This document shows positions 1-6,240 of a stretch of DNA of 6,240 bases, in pieces; the stretch's first letter is position 1; every line of letters begins with the position of its first letter. The position numbers were made by a program, and so were the translations under genes. This DNA comes from Tidjanibacter sp. (GTDB lineage Bacteria > Bacteroidota > Bacteroidia > Bacteroidales > Rikenellaceae). The stretch is taken from positions 1-6,240 of the forward strand of contig JAGBYS010000091.1 of the NCBI GenBank assembly GCA_017628675.1, written 5' to 3'. The notes below the pieces were generated by a model. That model was not told the origin of the DNA. It worked only from the letters and a program-made list of their open reading frames with translations, and ran no database searches.

Positions 1-336
1 GTTGTTCTCGTCGTAGGTGTAAAACGACTTGACGTACAACTTACCATCAGACAAGTACTCGAAATATTTAATGCAGTTGCCCGCCTCGTCGTAGTAGTAG
101 AAGTCCTCCCACGCAAGACCATCTTTGTTATAGCGTTTGACACTATACTTGAGCCCATTCTCGTTGTAGGTGGTTACATACTTCTCCTCCAAAGTACCTC
201 CTTCGCCATAGCTTGCCTTGAGAGTGACATTGCCGTCGCTATTATACTGCCACTTGTTCATACTCTGGAGATTACCTTCGCTGTTGTAAACGGCCTCCTC
301 AGTCTGTTTGTCGCCCTCATACTTCCTCTTGGTCAC
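1..336 (-). pseudogene. Downstream part of the same repeat-protein gene, beyond the amber codon; runs off the window
   Basis: Read leftward from 336 in the same frame as the upstream gene, all 112 codons to position 1 are open. They encode more of the same repeat, with units starting at residues 177, 202, 228, 253 and 279 counted from the upstream ATG and counting the stop as residue 171. Spacing stays at 25-26 residues, so no insertion or deletion accompanies the stop. Typical pieces are YNSDGN, YNENGL, YDEAGN and YLSDGKLY. The segment has no signal peptide of its own. The first possible starts are the GTG at 334-336, directly after the TAG, and an ATG at 259-261, so separate translation would give a protein without an export signal. 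By hand count about 68% of third positions are G or C, against about 74% in the mature part upstream. There is therefore no clear sign of long decay. It is best read as the 3' part of one gene interrupted by a recent nonsense change; a sequencing error or amber readthrough would look the same. Confidence 0.7.
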
Positions 337-633
337 CTAACGGAGGGTGTAGTACTCACCGTAGTGGCTGCACTTAATCTGGTGGCCTGCAGCGTCATAC
401 TCATAGACATACTTATAGGAGATCCCGCCGTCGCCATCGTAGCGGGTGCGGTCCAGGAGCAGTCCCTCGGGCGAGTATTTCCAGGTGCTCTTGCCATAGA
501 GCGAGCCGTCGCCACGATACTCGGTGTAGGCGGTGGTGTTGCCATTTGCATCGTACTGATAGACATCCTTCCAGACAATCGAGCCGTCCTCGTTGCGATA
601 GCACTCCTCGGTCACATCGCCTTTGGTGTTGAA
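1..633 (-). repeat. Protein-level tandem repeat, about 26 residues per unit, eight full units and the start of a ninth
   Basis: Units begin at residues 73, 99, 125, 151, 177, 202, 228, 253 and 279 of the continuous frame that starts at 849. The first half carries YDxxGN or a variant; the second carries YxxDGxL followed by Lys and aromatic residues (examples: YDANGN then YRGDGSLYGK; YNSDGN then YGEGGTLEEK). The DNA copies have diverged, so this is not a perfect nucleotide repeat prone to slippage. The regular period across the TAG at 337-339 is the main evidence that both sides were one protein. Confidence 0.75.
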
Positions 634-849
634 CTTGTAGGTGCGGAAGTAGCAGAATTCGTCCTTGACCATCTCGCCAAAGCTATCTTTGGCCGAGTAA
701 AGACGAATCGAAAGGGAGGCCACATCGCCATAGAGGGGGCCATAGGTGTAGCTGTCCCAGTTTTTTCTCTCGGGAGCCTGGGGGCCTTCGTCTGCCATTG
801 CTGCACACGCAAGAGTGAGCATAGTAAGAGTGATTAGTAGTTTTTTCAT
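337..849 (-). CDS. Exported tandem-repeat protein, 170 residues, cut short by an in-frame amber codon
   Basis: I do not recognise a named family. The product starts with a Sec signal peptide: MKK, a hydrophobic stretch at residues 4-17, and a likely signal peptidase I site after Ala-Met-Ala at 17-19. Cys15 lies in a poor lipobox context (Thr-Leu-Ala-Cys), so a lipoprotein is less likely. From residue 73 the chain is built of 26-residue units starting near residues 73, 99, 125 and 151. Each has a YxxxG half of about 12 residues and a YxxDGxL-like half of about 14. This resembles YD/RHS-type or YwqK-type beta-hairpin repeats, so I infer an extracytoplasmic beta-rich protein. The ATG at 847-849 is chosen because it gives the signal peptide; there is no good Shine-Dalgarno sequence. 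Only 14 bases separate it from the lepA stop, so it is probably cotranscribed with lepA. The TAG at 337-339 falls inside the fourth repeat, so this product is probably truncated. Function unknown. Confidence 0.75.
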   Translation of the reverse strand: MKKLLITLTMLTLACAAMADEGPQAPERKNWDSYTYGPLYGDVASLSIRLYSAKDSFGEMVKDEFCYFRTYKFNTKGDVTEECYRNEDGSIVWKDVYQYDANGNTTAYTEYRGDGSLYGKSTWKYSPEGLLLDRTRYDGDGGISYKYVYEYDAAGHQIKCSHYGEYYTLR

Positions 850-863
850 AGTCCTATTGAGTT

Positions 864-2651
864 TTAGTCCATCTTCAAAACGGCAAGGAAGGCCGACTGG
901 GGCACCTGCACATTACCAATCTGGCGCATACGCTTCTTACCCTTCTTCTGCTTCTCCAGCAGTTTGCGCTTACGCGAGATATCACCGCCGTAACACTTGG
1001 CCGTCACATCCTTACGCACCTGGCGCACCGTCTCACGGGCGATAATCTTCGCACCGATGGCGGCCTGAATGGCGATATCGAACTGCTGACGGGGGATGAG
1101 CTCCTTGAGTTTCTCACACATCTTGCGACCAAAGTCATAGGCGTGGTCGGTGAAGATGAGCGACGAAAGGGCATCCACAGGCTCGCCGTTGAGCAGAATA
1201 TCGAGTTTGGAGAGCCTACTCTCGCGGTAGCCAATCTGGTGATAGTCAAACGAGGCGTAGCCGCGCGAGATGCTCTTGAGCTTATCGTAGAAGTCGAAGA
1301 CAATCTCCGAAAGGGGCATATCGAAGTTGATCTCCACCCTCTCGGGGCCGAGGAACACCTGATTTACAAGGGTGCCTCGCTTGTCGATGCAGAGTTTGAT
1401 GACCGCACCGAGGTAGTCGGTCTTGGTGATAATCTGTGCACGAATGTAGGGCTCCTCAATCTTGTCGACCATCGTCAGGTCGGGCAGACCCGAGGGGTTG
1501 TGCACATCCACCACCTCGCCCTTCTTGGTCGTAACCTTGAACGACACATTGGGCACGGTGGTGATAACATCCATATCGAACTCCCTGTAGAGCCTCTCCT
1601 GCACAATCTCCATATGGAGCAGACCGAGGAAGCCACAACGGAAACCGAAACCGAGTGCGAGCGAACTCTCGGGCTCAAAGGTGAGCGAGGCGTCGTTGAG
1701 CTGCAACTTCTCGAGCGAGGCACGCAAATCCTCATACTCGCTTGCATCCACGGGATAGACACCGGCAAAAACCATAGGCTTCACATCCTCGAAACCGGCA
1801 ACACCCTCCACACACGGATTGTCGATGTGGGTAATCGTGTCGCCCACCTTCACATCCTTCGAGGCCTTGATGCCCGACATAATGTAGCCCACATTACCCG
1901 CCTTAATCTCGTCCTGCTGCACAAACTTGAGTTTCAGCACACCAATCTCGTCGGCGTCGTACTCCGAGCCCGTATTGAAGAACTTCACCCTGTCGCCCTT
2001 GCGGATGGTGCCATTCATCACACGGAAGTAGCCGATGATGCCACGATAGGAGTTGAATACGGAGTCGAAGATGAGGGCCTGCAGAGGTGCATTCTCATCG
2101 CCCTTGGGCGCAGGAATCCTATCCACAATAGCGTCCAGAATCTCCTGAATACCAACGCCCGTGCGAGCCGAGGCACAGAGGATGTCGCTCTCGTCGCAAC
2201 CAATGAGCTCCACAATCTGATCCTTCACCTCGTCGACCATTGCCGACTCCATATCGATTTTGTTGATGACGGGAATGATCTCCAGGTCGTGCTCCAGGGC
2301 AAGGTAGAGGTTGGAGATGGTCTGTGCCTGAATACCCTGCGAGGCATCCACCACCAGCAGAGCGCCCTCACACGAGGCAATAGCTCTGGACACCTCATAG
2401 GAGAAGTCCACGTGTCCGGGGGTGTCAATGAGGTTGAGTGTGTAGGTTTCACCATCCCTCTTATACTGCATCTGGATTGCGTGGGACTTGATGGTGATAC
2501 CCTTCTCACGCTCGAGGTCCATATCATCCAGGACCTGATTCTGCAATTCGCGCTCCGAAAGGGTACCTGTTTCCTCAAGAAGTCGGTCGGCCAAAGTACT
2601 CTTACCGTGGTCGATATGTGCTATGATACAAAAGTTGCGTATTCTCTTCAT
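864..2651 (-). CDS. lepA: Elongation factor 4 (LepA), ribosome-associated translational GTPase
   Basis: LepA is a membrane- or cytosol-located GTPase of the EF-G-like group. It binds the ribosome and is linked to back-translocation and to initiation or 30S assembly; its exact role is debated. The 595 residues match the family length (E. coli has about 599). GTPase motifs are all present: G1 AHIDHGKS at 11-18, the EREKGITI switch I region at 47-54, G3 DTPGH at 76-80, G4 NKID at 130-133 and G5 SA at 161-162. Domain II follows (about 190-280), then an EF-G-like domain III with [14 protein letters not shown] at 336-349. Next come domain V ([15 protein letters not shown] from 401; SRGYASFDY at 462-470) and the LepA-specific C-terminal domain ending in the basic KKGKKRMR stretch (569-576) and [11 protein letters not shown]. 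The ATG at 2649-2651 gives the standard [17 protein letters not shown] start. It is the first gene of a leftward unit with the repeat-protein gene 14 bases downstream. Confidence 0.99.
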   Translation of the reverse strand: MKRIRNFCIIAHIDHGKSTLADRLLEETGTLSERELQNQVLDDMDLEREKGITIKSHAIQMQYKRDGETYTLNLIDTPGHVDFSYEVSRAIASCEGALLVVDASQGIQAQTISNLYLALEHDLEIIPVINKIDMESAMVDEVKDQIVELIGCDESDILCASARTGVGIQEILDAIVDRIPAPKGDENAPLQALIFDSVFNSYRGIIGYFRVMNGTIRKGDRVKFFNTGSEYDADEIGVLKLKFVQQDEIKAGNVGYIMSGIKASKDVKVGDTITHIDNPCVEGVAGFEDVKPMVFAGVYPVDASEYEDLRASLEKLQLNDASLTFEPESSLALGFGFRCGFLGLLHMEIVQERLYREFDMDVITTVPNVSFKVTTKKGEVVDVHNPSGLPDLTMVDKIEEPYIRAQIITKTDYLGAVIKLCIDKRGTLVNQVFLGPERVEINFDMPLSEIVFDFYDKLKSISRGYASFDYHQIGYRESRLSKLDILLNGEPVDALSSLIFTDHAYDFGRKMCEKLKELIPRQQFDIAIQAAIGAKIIARETVRQVRKDVTAKCYGGDISRKRKLLEKQKKGKKRMRQIGNVQVPQSAFLAVLKMD

Positions 2652-2676
2652 ACAAATGTATTAATATATCAAGGCG

Positions 2677-2684
2677 CAAATATA
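2677..2684 (-). promoter_or_regulatory. Probable lepA promoter, -7 element
   Basis: On the minus strand this reads TATATTTG, a full match to the Bacteroidetes TAnnTTTG -7 consensus. Transcription would start about 20 bases upstream of the lepA ATG. No TTG or TTTG sits at the ideal 19-21 base distance: the candidates at 2698-2700 and 2714-2717 are too close and too far. A second match, TACATTTG at 2653-2660 on the same strand, would place the start almost on the ATG and is less likely. The element choice is therefore tentative. Confidence 0.5.
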
Positions 2685-2763
2685 ATCATTTTTCCGACAA
2701 AATTAAAATTCCACAAAAACGACTATTTTTACCGGCATATAAAGAAAATTATGTCACACCGTG

Positions 2764-2794
2764 TTGGAATATTGAATATAAAATAATACTTTTG
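2764..2794 (+). promoter_or_regulatory. Promoter of the ACT-domain gene (Bacteroidetes type)
   Basis: TTG at 2764-2766 and TACTTTTG at 2787-2794 match the -33 and -7 elements of the Bacteroidetes primary sigma consensus, with 20 bases between them. Transcription would begin near 2800, leaving an untranslated leader of about 70 bases before the ATG at 2873. It is back to back with the lepA promoter in the 221-base divergent region. Confidence 0.7.
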
Positions 2795-2816
2795 CGGATA
2801 CTAAACCACAAAAACA

Positions 2817-2855
2817 GCTCCGCCAGAGGAGATTTAACCCCAAAGGTTACGGAGC
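2817..2855 (+). promoter_or_regulatory. Two-stem leader RNA structure upstream of the ACT-domain gene
   Basis: GCTCCG at 2817-2822 pairs perfectly with CGGAGC at 2850-2855. Inside it, TAACC (2835-2839) pairs with GGTTA (2845-2849) over a five-base loop CCAAA. The two 3' arms are contiguous, so the stems could stack, leaving a 12-base purine-rich bulge (2823-2834, including AGAGGAGA) on the 5' side. It lies within the predicted untranslated leader, ending 17 bases before the ATG. No known riboswitch was recognised and no U-run follows, so it is not a terminator. A regulatory role is inference. Confidence 0.4.
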
Positions 2856-2872
2856 ATAAACCGAGAAAAACT

Positions 2873-3553
2873 ATGATTTCTATCCCAACAGCCGTGGAGG
2901 CTGTAATCAAAAAACGCCCCTTCCTGGAGGCTGCCTTAATCGAGGGTCTGATTAACCTTTCGGCACTGGCGCGCCATCTTAAACCAGAGATTGAGAAGAT
3001 GGTGGATAAAGAGGTGAACGACAGCGCAGTAATTATGGCTCTCAACCGCCTTGTACCCACCCTCGAGGCCAATGTTGCAGAGAAGGCAAAAATCGTTGTC
3101 GAGAAGATTGGCGACATCACCGTTCGCAGCAATCTGGCCGACTACACCTTCCTCAACTCCCCCACTCTGCTGCACACCCACGCCAAACTGCTGGAGAAAA
3201 TCAACCAGACGACCAACATCTTCTGCACCTTCTCGCAGGGCGTCTACGAAACAACCCTTGTAGTGAGTGAGTCTATTGCCGAGATGGTCGAGAAGCTCTA
3301 TGCCGAGGAGCAGATGCTCTCCAAGAACTCCGAGCTCTCGCTCATCACCGTCAAACTCCCCAGCGACAACACCCTCTACCCCGGTGTCTACTACTACCTA
3401 TTCAAGGAGCTCGCCTGGGACAACATCAACATCGTGGAGGTCATCAGCACCACCAACGAGTTCACCGTCGTTGTGGCCGACAAGGACATCCACCGTGCCT
3501 TCGCCGTGATGATGAACACCAAGCAGCGCGTAGCGCAGCTCAACGGCATCTAA
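2873..3553 (+). CDS. Unrecognised 226-residue protein with possible helix-turn-helix N-terminus and tandem ACT-like domains
   Basis: Residues 1-65 are mostly helical, with the stretch around LINLSALARHLKPEIEKMV (26-44) and VNDSAVIMALNRLVP (48-62), like a small winged-helix domain. Residues 154-222 have the beta-alpha-beta-beta-alpha order of an ACT domain: LSLITVKLP, GVYYYLFKELAWDN, INIVEVIST, NEFTVVVAD, then KDIHRAFAVM. The pattern INIVEVISTTNEFTVVV strongly recalls the regulatory ACT domain of aspartate kinase. Residues 79-145 seem to repeat the order in degenerate form (DITVRSNLADYTF, helix, NIFCTF, ETTLVV, SIAEMVEKLY), so a tandem pair is likely. No kinase or other catalytic motif is present, so a label of aspartate kinase would be wrong. 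No signal peptide or membrane segment is visible; it should be cytosolic. I infer a ligand-sensing regulator, possibly of amino acids; ligand and target are unknown. The ATG at 2873 is preferred over the in-frame TTG at 2792, which lies inside the promoter. It is probably monocistronic, with its own promoter, leader structure and terminator. Confidence 0.88.
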   Translation: MISIPTAVEAVIKKRPFLEAALIEGLINLSALARHLKPEIEKMVDKEVNDSAVIMALNRLVPTLEANVAEKAKIVVEKIGDITVRSNLADYTFLNSPTLLHTHAKLLEKINQTTNIFCTFSQGVYETTLVVSESIAEMVEKLYAEEQMLSKNSELSLITVKLPSDNTLYPGVYYYLFKELAWDNINIVEVISTTNEFTVVVADKDIHRAFAVMMNTKQRVAQLNGI

Positions 3554-3578
3554 TCACTCCGCCACAAAACCGAGCACC

Positions 3579-3594
3579 CCAGAGGCCACTCTGG
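3579..3594 (+). other. Small 3' hairpin between the ACT-domain gene and its terminator
   Basis: CCAGAG (3579-3584) and CTCTGG (3589-3594) form a perfect six-base stem over a GCCA loop, 25 bases after the stop codon and 12 bases before the terminator stem. It has no U-run of its own. It may help stabilise the mRNA 3' end, or be chance. Confidence 0.4.
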
Positions 3595-3606
3595 CGCAAC
3601 CATACC

Positions 3607-3649
3607 AAGAGCACCTTCCCCACAAACGGGGAGGGTTGCTCTTTTTTTT
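3607..3649 (+). terminator. Strong intrinsic terminator after the ACT-domain gene
   Basis: The 5' arm starts with AAGAGC (3607-3612) and ends in TCCCC (3617-3621). It pairs with GGGGA (3628-3632) through GCTCTT (3638-3643) across the loop ACAAAC, giving about 15 pairs with one bulged T and one G-T pair. Eight T residues follow at 3642-3649. It separates this gene from pheT. Confidence 0.9.
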
Positions 3650-3704
3650 ACACTCCCTCACGAAATAAAACAACCATTTGGGAGCGGTGTTTATGTTTTT
3701 TAAC

Positions 3705-3712
3705 TATCTTTG
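3705..3712 (+). promoter_or_regulatory. Probable pheT promoter, -7 element
   Basis: TATCTTTG matches the Bacteroidetes TAnnTTTG consensus. A TTTG at 3677-3680 could be the -33 element, but the gap of 24 bases is longer than usual. Transcription would start near 3719, giving a leader of about 70 bases that is A-rich just before the pheT ATG. The terminator immediately upstream supports an independent promoter here. Confidence 0.6.
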
Positions 3713-3791
3713 TGGGTTAATTGCGCATTATGCACGCGCGCTAAACAGACCAAAGCAACGAAAACGAAATAACAAAACACAATAGAAAGCT

Positions 3792-6240
3792 ATGAATATC
3801 TCTTACAATTGGCTCAAGAACTATCTCAAGAGCGACCTTACAGCCGAGGAGGCTTCGGTAATTCTCACCGACATCGGCTTGGAAATCGAGGATTTCGAGA
3901 AACTCGAGGCCGTAAAAGGCGGACTCAAAGGCGTTGTCGTAGGTGAGGTGCTCACCTGTGAGGACCACCCCGATTCGGACCACCTCCACATCACCACCGT
4001 CGATGTGGGTGCCGAGGAGCCCCTGGGCATCGTGTGCGGTGCTGCCAACTGCCGCAAAGGTCTGAAGGTTATGTGTGCAATGGTAGGTGCCGAGTTGCAC
4101 CCCATCGGCCAGGAGGAGGTATTCAAGATTAAGCGCAGCAAGATTCGTGGCGTGGAGTCGCTCGGTATGCTCTGCGCAGAGGATGAGCTCGGCATTGGCT
4201 CGTCGCACGACGGTATTATGGAGCTCGACGCAGAGGCCATTCCCGGCACCCCCGCTATGGAGTACCTCAAACTGACCGATGACTACCGTCTGGGCATTGG
4301 TCTTACCCCCAACCGCATCGACGCCGCTTCGCACTATGGCGTAGCACGCGACCTGGCTGCCTACCTGCGTTCGCAGGGTCGTGAGGCCGAACTCGTACTC
4401 CCCTCGGTGGAGGCCTTCAAGGTGGACAACACCTCAAGGGTAACAAAAGTGAGGGTTGAAAACCCCGAGGCCGCACCTCGCTATGCGGGCGTAAACATCT
4501 CGGGCGTGAAGGTTGCACCCTCGCCCCAATGGTTGCAGAATGCCCTGAGGGCCATCGGCATCAACCCCAAGAACAATGTGGTGGATGTGACGAACTATGT
4601 GCTCCACGAACTGTGCCAGCCCCTCCACTCCTTCGATGCAGACAAGATTGAGGGCAACCAGGTGGTAGTACGCACCTGCCCCGAGGGCACCAAGTTCCGC
4701 ACCCTCGACGGTGTGGAGCGCACCCTCTCCGAGAGAGACCTTATGATTTGCGATAGCGAGAAGCCTATGTGTATTGCAGGTGTGTTTGGCGGTGAGGACT
4801 CGGGCGTGAGCGACCAGACCACCAATGTATTCCTTGAGAGCGCCTACTTCAACCCCGTGTGGGTGCGCAAGACTGCCAAGCGTCACGCTCTGTCGACCGA
4901 CGCTTCGTTCCGCTTCGAGCGCGGCATCGACCCCAACATCACCCTCTATGCCCTCAAGCGTGCAGCCCTTCTAATACAGGAGGTTGCCGGCGGTGAGATT
5001 ACCTCGGATATTACAGACCTCTACCCCGCCCCCGTTGCACCCTTCGCAATCGACATCACCTTCGACTACATCGACCGCCTCATCGGCAAGAAGATTGGCA
5101 ACGACACCATCTGCAAGATTATCGGCGACCTGGGCATTGAGATTGCCAGCCAGAGCGAGGAGGGCCTGTCGGTGAAGGTTCCCGCCTATAGGGTGGATGT
5201 TCAGCGCCCCGCCGACCTGGTGGAGGAGATTCTGCGCATCTACGGCTACAACAATGTGGAGATTCCCGAGCACGTAAACTCCACTCTTTCGTATGAGCCC
5301 AAGCCCAACAAGGACCGCCTGAGAAATATGGTGAGCGATATGCTCTCGGCCTGCGGCTTTGCCGAGGTTATGAACAACTCGCTCTCCAAGAGCAGCTACT
5401 ACGAGAACTCGGAGGTCTATCCCGCCGAGAGGTGTGTGAAGATTATGAACCCCCTGAGTGCCGACCTGGGCGTTATGCGCCAGACCCTGCTCTACGGTCT
5501 GCTGGAGGTTGTGGAACTCAATGTGAACCACAAGGCACAGAGTGTCAAGGTCTACGAGTTCGGCAACACCTACAGCTACGCTCCCGAGCGCAAAGAGGAG
5601 GGCGGCCTTGCCCCCTACTCGGAGGGTATGCGCCTGGCCATCGCCATCTCGGGTGCCCACACCACCCAGTCGTGGAACACCAAGGCCGAGGGTAGCGACT
5701 TCTTCCGCCTGAAGGCTGTGGCCGAGAAGATTCTGCGCCGCTTCGGTATGGACATCTACACCCTGCGTAGCGAGCCCCTCCAGAACGAACTCTACGCCGA
5801 GGGCCTCACTCTGAAGGCCGGCAATAAGGAGCTCCTCCAGATTGCCACCATCTCGCCCAAACTGCGCAAGCGTTTCGACCTGAAGGGCGAGGTCTTCTAC
5901 CTGGATATCGACTTCGACACCCTTCTGAAATATACTCGCAAGCATAAGGTTACCGCCCACGAGTTGGCCAAGTTCCCCGCCGTTAAGCGCGACCTTGCCC
6001 TCTTGGTGGAGACCTCTGTCACCTATGCCGAACTCCGACAGATTGCCCTCCAGACCGAGAAGAAACTCCTGAAGGATGTCACTCTGTTCGATGTCTACAC
6101 GGGCGACAAACTCGAGGCTGGCAAGAAGTCCTACGCACTTGGTTTCATCCTCCAGGATGAGAGCAAGACCCTCGACGAGAAGACCATCGAGAACACTATG
6201 AACAAACTGATCGACGCCTTCGCCAAAAAAGCCGGCGCAA
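3792..6240 (+). CDS. pheT: Phenylalanine-tRNA ligase beta subunit, 3' end just outside the window
   Basis: PheT is the beta chain of the (alpha-beta)2 class II synthetase that charges tRNA-Phe with phenylalanine using ATP; the catalytic alpha chain (PheS) is not in this window. The frame is open for 816 codons from the ATG at 3792. Residues 1-39 (MNISYNWLKNYL) form the standard start. A tRNA-binding OB-fold follows at about 40-155, with HPDSDHL at 59-65 and SKIRGVESLGMLCAEDE at 116-132. Then come TPNRIDAASHYGVARDL (172-188) and the B3/B4 editing region at about 220-385, with VDVTNYVLHELCQPLHSFD (264-282), FGGEDSG (332-338) and LSTDASFRFERGIDP (367-381). The B5 domain has VPAYRVDVQRPADLVEEILRIYGY (463-486), and the C-terminal ferredoxin-fold anticodon-binding domain starts near KFPAVKRDLALLV (727-739). 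Related proteins are close to 820 residues, so only a few codons are missing. No frameshift is present. pheS is not adjacent upstream, unlike the pheST operon of E. coli; this separation is common in Bacteroidetes. Confidence 0.98.
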   Translation, partial: MNISYNWLKNYLKSDLTAEEASVILTDIGLEIEDFEKLEAVKGGLKGVVVGEVLTCEDHPDSDHLHITTVDVGAEEPLGIVCGAANCRKGLKVMCAMVGAELHPIGQEEVFKIKRSKIRGVESLGMLCAEDELGIGSSHDGIMELDAEAIPGTPAMEYLKLTDDYRLGIGLTPNRIDAASHYGVARDLAAYLRSQGREAELVLPSVEAFKVDNTSRVTKVRVENPEAAPRYAGVNISGVKVAPSPQWLQNALRAIGINPKNNVVDVTNYVLHELCQPLHSFDADKIEGNQVVVRTCPEGTKFRTLDGVERTLSERDLMICDSEKPMCIAGVFGGEDSGVSDQTTNVFLESAYFNPVWVRKTAKRHALSTDASFRFERGIDPNITLYALKRAALLIQEVAGGEITSDITDLYPAPVAPFAIDITFDYIDRLIGKKIGNDTICKIIGDLGIEIASQSEEGLSVKVPAYRVDVQRPADLVEEILRIYGYNNVEIPEHVNSTLSYEPKPNKDRLRNMVSDMLSACGFAEVMNNSLSKSSYYENSEVYPAERCVKIMNPLSADLGVMRQTLLYGLLEVVELNVNHKAQSVKVYEFGNTYSYAPERKEEGGLAPYSEGMRLAIAISGAHTTQSWNTKAEGSDFFRLKAVAEKILRRFGMDIYTLRSEPLQNELYAEGLTLKAGNKELLQIATISPKLRKRFDLKGEVFYLDIDFDTLLKYTRKHKVTAHELAKFPAVKRDLALLVETSVTYAELRQIALQTEKKLLKDVTLFDVYTGDKLEAGKKSYALGFILQDESKTLDEKTIENTMNKLIDAFAKKAGA

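Noticed and set aside
364..837. Plus-strand open frame opposite the repeat-protein gene, with a hydrophobic-looking translation
   Set aside because: The repeat and signal peptide on the minus strand show that strand is coding. The plus-strand frame has no promoter and no recognisable motif.
1143..2786. Open frame of 547 codons on the plus strand, antisense to lepA
   Set aside because: It is codon-aligned with lepA on the opposite strand and is open only because lepA avoids TTA, CTA and TCA codons. Its translation shows no recognisable domain, and lepA explains the region fully.
2652..2872. Small RNA or tRNA gene in the divergent intergenic region
   Set aside because: No cloverleaf or independent terminator was seen; the region is explained by two divergent promoters and the leader of the ACT-domain gene.
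3730..3744. Four-codon micro-ORF (ATG CAC GCG CGC TAA) in the pheT leader, considered as a pheM-like attenuator peptide
   Set aside because: It has no phenylalanine codons, and no terminator or antiterminator pair lies between it and pheT.
4971..5960. Open frame of 329 codons on the minus strand, antisense to pheT
   Set aside because: It is also codon-aligned with the real gene. Its stop is simply the CTA leucine codon of pheT at 4971-4973, showing that codon choice creates the opening. No domain or promoter supports it.
3792..6240. Possible frameshift or internal stop in pheT
   Set aside because: Reading all 816 codons by eye shows one continuous frame with every expected domain in order; the missing stop is only the window edge.

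Overview
The window looks like a piece of a Bacteroidales chromosome, possibly Alistipes-like, though the genus is a guess. Three things point there: LepA and PheT sequences of Bacteroidetes type; promoters of the Bacteroidetes form (TAnnTTTG at -7, with a TTG or TTTG further upstream in one case); and A-rich gene starts without clear Shine-Dalgarno sequences. Coding DNA is moderately GC-rich with many GAG, GCC and CTC codons. Intergenic DNA is AT-rich.

Layout. Positions 1-2651 read leftward: lepA (864-2651) is followed after 14 bases by a gene for an exported repeat protein. That gene starts at 849 and meets an in-frame amber codon at 337-339. The same frame and the same 26-residue repeat then continue without another stop to the window edge. 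Positions 2652-2872 form a divergent promoter region. Rightward from there lies a 226-residue protein with a possible helix-turn-helix N-terminus and two apparent ACT-type folds (2873-3553). Its mRNA starts with a leader that can fold into a two-stem structure, and it ends at a strong intrinsic terminator (3607-3649). A separate promoter then drives pheT (3792 to beyond 6240), which is complete except for its last few codons.

How the genes relate. LepA (EF4) and PheT both serve translation: one acts on the ribosome, the other charges tRNA-Phe. The ACT protein between them may sense a small molecule such as an amino acid, but nothing in the sequence shows which one. The three transcription units look independent. 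I found no mobile element, CRISPR array, tRNA or rRNA gene. Most of the window is ordinary core genome. The points worth a second look are the amber-interrupted repeat gene and the unrecognised ACT protein with its structured leader.
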